DNA of 11,826 bases from an uncultured Sphingobacteriales bacterium (lineage in GTDB: Bacteria > Bacteroidota > Bacteroidia > Chitinophagales > Chitinophagaceae), in contig CAMLFX010000093.1 of assembly GCA_946479435.1 (NCBI GenBank), forward strand, positions 1 to 11,826, given 5' to 3'. Under the pieces are notes generated by a model that saw nothing but the letters and a program-made list of their open reading frames with translations, was not told the origin of the DNA and did not search any database. This document shows, one piece after another, positions 7,214 to 11,826 of the stretch; position 1 is the stretch's first letter, and every line of letters begins with the position of its first letter. Both the position numbers and the translations under genes were made by a program.

Positions 7214-7488
7214 TAGCAATAAACGTATGGCTCGCAGGCCGCAGCTATCGCATACGCATAAAGGCGGATGAAGAAGAAGCGGTACGTAAAGCTGTAAAAG
7301 TTGCCGATGATAAGATCATTGAAATGCGCACCCACTATGCAGGAAAAGATGACCAGGATTTTGTAGCCATGTGCCTGCTGATGTATGCAGCGAACGCTGC
7401 CACTGAAGGTGGCAATACAAATGACCCCGTAATACAAAAAGATATCAGCGATATGCTGAAGAAAATTACGGATGCGGTAGGCGAGTAA
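7198..7488 (+). CDS. zapA: Cell division protein ZapA-like
   Basis: ZapA-family proteins bind FtsZ and help bundle its filaments at the Z ring. The 96-residue product fits the family: an N-terminal domain with INVWLAGRSYRIRIKADEEEAVRKA (split here as INVWLAGRSYRI and KADEEEAVRKA), then a helical section with KVADDKIIEMR and QDFVAMCLLMYAANA suited to a dimeric coiled coil. The ATG at 7198 lies inside the 3' end of lspA in another frame, giving a 16-base overlap and likely translational coupling. No separate promoter is seen. Its stop is two bases from the stop of the convergent murF gene, with no terminator between. Family assignment rests on the overall pattern rather than a diagnostic catalytic motif. 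Confidence 0.85.
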   Translation: MAEELIAINVWLAGRSYRIRIKADEEEAVRKAVKVADDKIIEMRTHYAGKDDQDFVAMCLLMYAANAATEGGNTNDPVIQKDISDMLKKITDAVGE

Positions 7489-7490
7489 AA

Positions 7491-8783
7491 TTATTCTTGT
7501 TCAATAGCAGCTAATAGCATCTCCATTTTACTGCCCCTTGAACCTTTAATAAGTATTGATGCATGTGCAGGTACGTGAGCCTTAATATACGTCGCAGCAT
7601 CAGCTGATGTATCAAAACGCAGATAATCGCCTTCCAGCCCTGTGAATTCCCGGCCTACTAGTATAACCTGCTGCCAATTGTACTGACCGATAAAATCAAC
7701 CAATTGCCCGTGTTCATTTTTCTCTTCGGGGCCCATCTCTTTCATAGCACCCAGCCATAATATTTTACCGGGCAGCTGCATGTTGGCAAAGTTGCTGATA
7801 GCAGCCCTCATACTGGTAGGGTTGGCGTTGTAAGCATCCAGTATAATGTTGTTAGTGCCTCTTTGCAGCCATTGCGAACGACTATTATCGGGGCTGTAGC
7901 TGCTTATAGCATCCTTTATGGTTTGTATGTCAATACCAAAATGCAGGCCGGCAGCTACTGCCAGCATTACGTTTGGGAAATTATAATCGCCCACCAATTG
8001 TGTGGGTATTGTTGTTTCTGCATCGCGGGTCATAATAGCCACCTTAAGAAACGAGCCCTGCATTAGGGGTTTACCAATGTATTTTGCATTAGCACTGCCG
8101 TAGGTTATCTGTTGTTCAATTCCTTTTGCCATTTCTTCCAGATATGAAAGATCCGTATTGCGGAATATAATGCCATTGTTTTCGCGCAAAAAATCATACA
8201 ATTCACCTTTGCCTTTGCGTACTCCTTCAACACTGCCAAACCCTTCAATATGGGCCTTACCGCAATTGGTAATAATACCATGTGTAGGCAAAGCAATAGT
8301 GCAATAACCGGCTATTTCTTTTAAGTGGTTAGCCCCCATTTCCACTACAGCCATTTCAGCATCGCTTTTTATTTTTAGTAAGGTAAGCGGTACGCCAATA
8401 TGGTTGTTCAGGTTGCCCTCGGTAGCGTAGGTAATATATTTTTTTCGCAGTACTGCGGTCAATAATTCCTTAGTGGTGGTTTTGCCATTTGAGCCCGTAA
8501 TAGCTATAAAAGGTATATTAAATTGCTTACGGTGATGAAGTGCCAGCTCTTGTAAGGTGTGAAGTACATCCTCTACTAAAATATAACGCTCGTCGGCAGC
8601 ATATTCTTTCTCATCGATAACAGCATAAACGGCACCGTTTTGTAATGCTTGTGCTGCAAACACATTTCCATTGAAATTAGGCCCTTTTAAAGCAAAGAAA
8701 ATATCGCCTTCCTTTAGTTTACGTGTATCGGTCTGTATATCTGGATATTGGAGGTATAATTTATAAAGGGCGGCTATATTCAC
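7491..8783 (-). CDS. murF: UDP-N-acetylmuramoyl-tripeptide--D-alanyl-D-alanine ligase
   Basis: MurF performs the last cytoplasmic step of the peptidoglycan precursor, adding D-Ala-D-Ala to the UDP-MurNAc-tripeptide at the cost of ATP. The 430-residue product has normal length. Domain 1 (about 1-88) binds the UDP-sugar and includes DTRKLKEGDIFFALKG (19-34). The ATPase domain has the P-loop GSNGKTTT (97-104), NNHIGVPLTLL, VEMGANHLKEI (147-157) and the GKGELYDFL region where the Mur-ligase carbamylated lysine is expected (Lys192). The C-terminal domain has DAYNANPTSM (316-325) and LGAMKEMG (344-351). The start is GTG at 8783, because an in-frame TAA precedes it directly. gldJ lies upstream on the same strand, separated by a terminator. 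Confidence 0.96.
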   Translation of the reverse strand: MNIAALYKLYLQYPDIQTDTRKLKEGDIFFALKGPNFNGNVFAAQALQNGAVYAVIDEKEYAADERYILVEDVLHTLQELALHHRKQFNIPFIAITGSNGKTTTKELLTAVLRKKYITYATEGNLNNHIGVPLTLLKIKSDAEMAVVEMGANHLKEIAGYCTIALPTHGIITNCGKAHIEGFGSVEGVRKGKGELYDFLRENNGIIFRNTDLSYLEEMAKGIEQQITYGSANAKYIGKPLMQGSFLKVAIMTRDAETTIPTQLVGDYNFPNVMLAVAAGLHFGIDIQTIKDAISSYSPDNSRSQWLQRGTNNIILDAYNANPTSMRAAISNFANMQLPGKILWLGAMKEMGPEEKNEHGQLVDFIGQYNWQQVILVGREFTGLEGDYLRFDTSADAATYIKAHVPAHASILIKGSRGSKMEMLLAAIEQE

Positions 8784-8785
8784 TT

Positions 8786-8793
8786 AAAAAGTA
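8786..8793 (-). promoter_or_regulatory. Possible -7-like box next to the murF start (TACTTTTT)
   Basis: On the minus strand TACTTTTT (8793-8786) differs from TAnnTTTG only at the last base and ends two bases before the GTG start. If used, the transcript would be leaderless. The region is very T-rich, so the match may be accidental; read-through from gldJ is the alternative source of transcription. Confidence 0.3.
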
Positions 8794-8803
8794 TTTAGTG
8801 CAT

Positions 8804-8838
8804 AAAAATAAAAAACCCCTTTCTAATGAAAGGGGTTT
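8804..8838 (-). terminator. Intrinsic terminator between gldJ and murF
   Basis: A perfect 11-bp stem (AAACCCCTTTC at 8813-8823 with 8828-8838) has a four-base loop. On the minus strand the stem is followed by a T-rich tract to 8804 interrupted by one A. It begins 24 bases after the gldJ stop and should end most gldJ transcripts before murF. Confidence 0.92.
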
Positions 8839-8861
8839 CTATAAAAAGAAGAATTAATTTT

Positions 8862-10406
8862 TTATTTACCGGTTCTTCTGCCGTTGCCACCTTTTTTGTT
8901 GCCAAAATAGTTGCCGGCACGTTCGTCGTTCATTCCGTTAGGAGCACCTAAGCGATCCATAACACAACGGAAACCTACGCTAGCGCTTGCCTGGTTAGCT
9001 TGCATGAAACGGCGTGTACCAGGAGACATCCAGTAAGAACGGTCATTCCATGAAGCGCCTTTATACACTTTAGAGTCGTTATTAACCAGTGTGTTTACAC
9101 CATAGTTGTAAGTGAATAAAGAAGAACTGTCACCATCGCGATAATCGCGCAGGTCAGGTGCATTACCGTTGAACTGTTCTTTAGCAGCCATTTCTTCTGC
9201 TGTCATTATACGGCGAGGAATATTACCAAGAGAATCTTTTTCTTCCAGTTGGAAATCTTCAGCTATACGCTTGTTGGCATCGTAAACGTTACCACGGAAA
9301 GGACGGAAATCATTTACATCATCATAAGAAGTAGGGCGGTAAGTATCCAATACCCACTCACTCACGTTGCCAGCCATATTGTAAAGGCCATAAGCGTTAG
9401 GCTGATAAGAATAAACAGGTGCAGGGATATCTGCATTGTCATTCAAGCCACCTGCAACACCCATCGCATCACCACGGCCACGTTTAAAGTTACCCAGGAA
9501 CTCACCTTGATATGAGTTACGGATACCATAACGGGTAGTGTAAGCATCGCCCCAAGGATATACGTTACGATCTGTGATAACTTCTTCACCACGACGGCGT
9601 TTAGTTTCAGGCTCAGGGTTGTTGCCTATGTTACCAACTGCTGCATATTCCCACTCAGCTTCTGTAGGGAGGCGGTAGTTTGGCAGCAGGTAGCCGTCAG
9701 CATAAGTAATGTTACGTTTGCCGGAACCCTGAGGATCCAGGTCGCGTTTGCGGCCTTTGCCCGGTGTACCGTCGTATTGGCCTGAAACATAAGATTCAGA
9801 AGTGAAAACGTCTTCGTTCACCTGATTAGCATTCCTTTTCAGGAAGCCATTTTTTATCAGGATATATTCGTTAACGCGGTCAGTACGCCATTTACAAAAG
9901 TCGTTAGCCTGGTACCAGTTTACACCTACTACAGGGTAGTAGTTGTAAGCAGCATGGCGGAAATAGAATTCAACCAATGGCTCGTTGTAAGACAACGCCT
10001 TGCGCCAGGTAGTAGAATCCGGTAATGCTTTGGCAACCGCTGCAGGATAGTCAGCGCCGTACGAGCGGCTCAGCCAGTACAGGTACTCGCGGTAATGTAC
10101 GTTAGCTACCTCAGTTTCATCCATATAGAAAGATGATACCGACACTGTGCGCGGTATATTGTTCCTTTCAATGGTCAGATCTTCTTCGGTTTGGCCCATT
10201 GTGAAACGGCCACCTTCTACAAATGTCAGGCCCGGTCCGGTTTGTTGTCCGGGGTAATTGGCTACATCAAAACCACCAAGGCGGGAATCATTATAATCCC
10301 AACCGGTTGTTTGTGATACACCCGTTGATTTTTTCGAAGAGCAAGACGAGAGTAGAGTAGCTGTCCCGATGCAAAGCAAGCTCACGCCGATGAGTGTTCT
10401 TTTCAT
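8862..10406 (-). CDS. gldJ: Gliding/T9SS lipoprotein GldJ
   Basis: GldJ is an outer-membrane-associated lipoprotein needed for gliding and T9SS function in Flavobacterium johnsoniae. From ATG 10406 the product has 514 residues, with a lipoprotein signal ending in LLSSC (Cys22). After TTGWDYNDSRLGGF, which I recall as typical of GldJ rather than its paralogue GldK, it has the sulfatase-modifying (formylglycine-generating enzyme, FGE) fold: GLTFVEGGRFTMG (59-71), FYMDETEV, PVVGVNWYQANDFCKWR, YRLPTEAEWEYAA (244-256), YPWG, GLYNMAGNVSEWV (340-352), YKGASW and a final VGFRCV (477-482). The cysteines that catalyse formylglycine formation are absent after KGASW, so the role is structural. A basic Gly-rich tail (KKGGNGRRTGK) follows. 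A TTG two codons upstream is less likely as start. It is divergent from porU, with a terminator before murF. GldK is the main alternative. Confidence 0.88.
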   Translation of the reverse strand: MKRTLIGVSLLCIGTATLLSSCSSKKSTGVSQTTGWDYNDSRLGGFDVANYPGQQTGPGLTFVEGGRFTMGQTEEDLTIERNNIPRTVSVSSFYMDETEVANVHYREYLYWLSRSYGADYPAAVAKALPDSTTWRKALSYNEPLVEFYFRHAAYNYYPVVGVNWYQANDFCKWRTDRVNEYILIKNGFLKRNANQVNEDVFTSESYVSGQYDGTPGKGRKRDLDPQGSGKRNITYADGYLLPNYRLPTEAEWEYAAVGNIGNNPEPETKRRRGEEVITDRNVYPWGDAYTTRYGIRNSYQGEFLGNFKRGRGDAMGVAGGLNDNADIPAPVYSYQPNAYGLYNMAGNVSEWVLDTYRPTSYDDVNDFRPFRGNVYDANKRIAEDFQLEEKDSLGNIPRRIMTAEEMAAKEQFNGNAPDLRDYRDGDSSSLFTYNYGVNTLVNNDSKVYKGASWNDRSYWMSPGTRRFMQANQASASVGFRCVMDRLGAPNGMNDERAGNYFGNKKGGNGRRTGK

Positions 10407-10459
10407 AATCAAAGAAAAATATTTGCTACGAATTGATTGAATAATTGTTAAAAGTGTTA

Positions 10460-10490
10460 CAATGATAGAGCATTCTTTTCATAATGTCAA
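10460..10490 (-). promoter_or_regulatory. Promoter of gldJ
   Basis: On the minus strand TTG (10490-10488) and TATCATTG (10467-10460) are spaced by 20 bases, as in Bacteroidota -33/-7 promoters, with one mismatch in the -7 box. The same bases also read TTGACA-N17-TATCAT, a classic sigma-70 pattern. Initiation near 10455 gives a leader of about 50 bases before the ATG. Confidence 0.65.
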
Positions 10491-10496
10491 GCATTC
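10469..10496 (-). repeat. Direct repeat GAATGCT flanking the gldJ -33 to -7 spacer
   Basis: On the minus strand GAATGCT occurs at 10496-10490 and again at 10475-10469, a 21-base period (about two helical turns). The first copy overlaps the TTGACA-like element and the second ends just before the -7 box. The placement suits half-sites of a regulator, but two 7-base copies in an AT-rich gap may also arise by chance. Confidence 0.4.
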
Positions 10497-10616
10497 AAAC
10501 CCGAGAAAAATAAAAAAAATGTAACCCTCATTGTGTTAAATTATAATATTATGTAAAGGTTTTCGTTTTAAAATAATGCAAAAGCCTTATGACAAAAGGA
10601 TGTCTTTCGAAACACT

Positions 10617-10624
10617 TAACTTTG
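10617..10624 (+). promoter_or_regulatory. Promoter -7 box of porU (TAACTTTG)
   Basis: TAACTTTG is a perfect TAnnTTTG match, 26 bases before the first ATG of porU. Initiation near 10629 would give a leader of about 20-30 bases. No clear TTTG -33 element is seen. The AT-rich stretch between this and the gldJ promoter (about 10495-10610) holds no ORF that I can support. Confidence 0.7.
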
Positions 10625-10650
10625 ATAACAGATAGTTTATACTATATACC

Positions 10651-11826
10651 ATGGTAAAAATGAAAAGATTTGGAGCCCTATTATCGCTGTTAATGGCAGC
10701 GATTTCTGCTATTGCGGACACATATACCTATACCGTTACAGCAAGGCCTGAAGATGCACTGGATGGCTATATGACAGCTAAGATATGGCTGAGTGAATAT
10801 ACAATGCCGCAGATAACCCTGCACGACCTGGAATATACTGCTGCAGCGGCCATAAAAGATACATCCGTTAAGCCCGCACCGGCAAGCAACTTTAAAGTGA
10901 TATTAGGGAAAGACAGGAAACGCCCGTTTGCCATAGTGCAAATACCTGCCTTTAAGAAAGATGGCACTGTTACCAGTCGCCTTACTTCTGTATCGCTGAT
11001 AATAAATGAAACAAGCACGGCACCCAAAGGGCCACAAATGCGTACTACCGGTACTACGCAAAGCTCATCGCCCCTGGCAAATGGCACATGGTATAAAATA
11101 TCAGTTGGCAATACAGGGTTCTGTAAAGTAGAATATGATTTTCTAAGCACTAAGCTTGGGGTTACCAATATATCATCAGCCAACATACGTGTATTTGGTA
11201 ATGGTGGTAATATGTTGTCTGAAGCTAATGCTATGCCGCGTAAAGACGGGCTGCAGGAAAATGCTATCTGGATGAACGATGGCGGTGACGGTAATTTTGG
11301 CCCCGGCGATTATTTTGTGTTTTATGCTGTAGGCCCCGATGGCTGGCAAACAAATGATACTAACAGGGTATATAAGCATGTAAAAAATATTTACGAAGAC
11401 AAGGCTTACTACTTTTTGAATTTCGATCAGGGTGCGGGTCTGCGTATAAGCGGGCAAAGCCAGGCGCCAACCGGAAATGTAACCGTAAATAGTTTTGACG
11501 ACCATGTATTTTTTGAGCAAGAGCTTAATAACCCGCAAAAGGCTGCTAAACGCTGGTGGGGTGAAGAATTTTCGTCATCGCCGGGCAAAGCGTTAACCCA
11601 TACGGCTACGCTTGATCTGGGTGCCAATGTGCAGGAAGCTAATTTCAATGTTATGCTGGGCTCCCGTGGCCCTTCCGTTGGCAACACATTCACCGTATCG
11701 CTGAACGGACAGGTATTAGGCTCATACCCCATGGCAGGTTCTAACTTCAGAGAAGAAAGCATTCCGGTAAGCGAATTGAATGTGCCTTATACAGTAAATT
11801 CTGTTGGTAATACTGCTGAATTTACG
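10651..11826 (+). CDS. porU: Type IX secretion system sortase PorU, N-terminal part
   Basis: PorU is the gingipain-type cysteine protease of the T9SS. At the outer membrane it removes the C-terminal signal of cargo proteins and attaches them to surface polysaccharide. The open frame runs to the window edge (392 codons); known PorU proteins exceed 1,000 residues, so the catalytic domain is outside and its Cys/His cannot be checked. A Sec signal peptide is visible (MKRFGALLSLLMAAISAIA, cleavage likely after Ala22). The next region is the beta-rich N-terminal part, with NGTWYKISVGNTGFCKVEYD (144-163), NIRVFGNGGNMLSEAN (178-193), DGNFGPGDYFVFYA and RWWGEEF (301-307), which match the pattern I recall for PorU. 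The start may be ATG 10651 or the in-frame ATG 10660; the second gives a more compact signal peptide. It is divergent from gldJ. In related genomes porV accompanies porU, so it may lie just downstream. Confidence 0.85.
   Translation, partial: MVKMKRFGALLSLLMAAISAIADTYTYTVTARPEDALDGYMTAKIWLSEYTMPQITLHDLEYTAAAAIKDTSVKPAPASNFKVILGKDRKRPFAIVQIPAFKKDGTVTSRLTSVSLIINETSTAPKGPQMRTTGTTQSSSPLANGTWYKISVGNTGFCKVEYDFLSTKLGVTNISSANIRVFGNGGNMLSEANAMPRKDGLQENAIWMNDGGDGNFGPGDYFVFYAVGPDGWQTNDTNRVYKHVKNIYEDKAYYFLNFDQGAGLRISGQSQAPTGNVTVNSFDDHVFFEQELNNPQKAAKRWWGEEFSSSPGKALTHTATLDLGANVQEANFNVMLGSRGPSVGNTFTVSLNGQVLGSYPMAGSNFREESIPVSELNVPYTVNSVGNTAEFT

Noticed and set aside
10407..10412. TTG start two codons upstream of the gldJ ATG
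   Set aside because: ATG 10406 gives the normal MKR-type lipoprotein signal start; the TTG adds only two residues and has no ribosome-binding support.
10459..10534. Inverted repeat ACAATGA / TCATTGT in the gldJ-porU gap
   Set aside because: Seven-base arms about 60 bases apart are expected by chance in an AT-rich gap of this size, and the arms do not sit symmetrically on the two promoters.
1..11826. CRISPR array, tRNA or rRNA genes, insertion sequences or a new defence cassette
   Set aside because: No regularly spaced repeats, cloverleaf-like sequence, transposase frame or terminal inverted repeats were seen; almost all the length is accounted for by recognisable core genes.

Overview
The window looks like a chromosomal segment of a Bacteroidota bacterium, most likely of the Chitinophagaceae/Chitinophagales type. 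Three things support this. Genes for the type IX secretion system (T9SS) and gliding are present (gldJ, porU). Several starts have Bacteroidota-type -7 boxes (TAnnTTTG) upstream and no clear Shine-Dalgarno sequence. The lspA, zapA and rbfA-permease arrangements are also typical of the phylum. The genes are mostly housekeeping or core envelope genes, densely packed, with no insertion sequence, phage gene, CRISPR array, tRNA or rRNA visible.

Layout. Positions 1-1790 (minus strand) hold rpsO (ribosomal protein S15) followed by pnp (polynucleotide phosphorylase, whose 3' end lies outside the window), with a strong terminator-like hairpin between them. On the plus strand, argS (2031-3830) ends in its own terminator. 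This runs into a convergent minus-strand pair: rbfA (5110-5496) and a LolC/LolE-type permease gene (3881-5110), joined by a TAATG overlap. Divergent from rbfA is a lipoprotein with an Omp28-like, thioredoxin-like CPPC domain (5591-6460), closed by a terminator. Then come lspA (true start probably GTG at 6557) and zapA, which overlap by 16 bases. zapA converges with murF (7491-8783, minus) with only 2 bases between stops. Upstream of murF on the same strand, beyond a strong terminator, is gldJ (8862-10406). Divergent from gldJ is porU (10651 to the window end), the T9SS sortase, of which only the N-terminal 392 residues are present.

How the genes fit together. The right-hand part is an envelope and secretion block. 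LspA processes lipoproteins such as GldJ and the CPPC lipoprotein. The permease resembles the membrane subunits that release lipoproteins from the inner membrane. GldJ supports the T9SS and gliding apparatus, and PorU cleaves T9SS C-terminal signals and attaches cargo to the surface. MurF and ZapA belong to peptidoglycan synthesis and division. The left-hand part is translation and RNA metabolism (S15, PNPase, ArgRS, RbfA).

I did not find a convincingly new system. The observations most worth a second look are the divergent gldJ/porU control region with a spaced GAATGCT repeat on the gldJ promoter, possible leaderless starts of argS and murF, the rpsO-pnp attenuator-like hairpin, and the uncharacterised CPPC lipoprotein.
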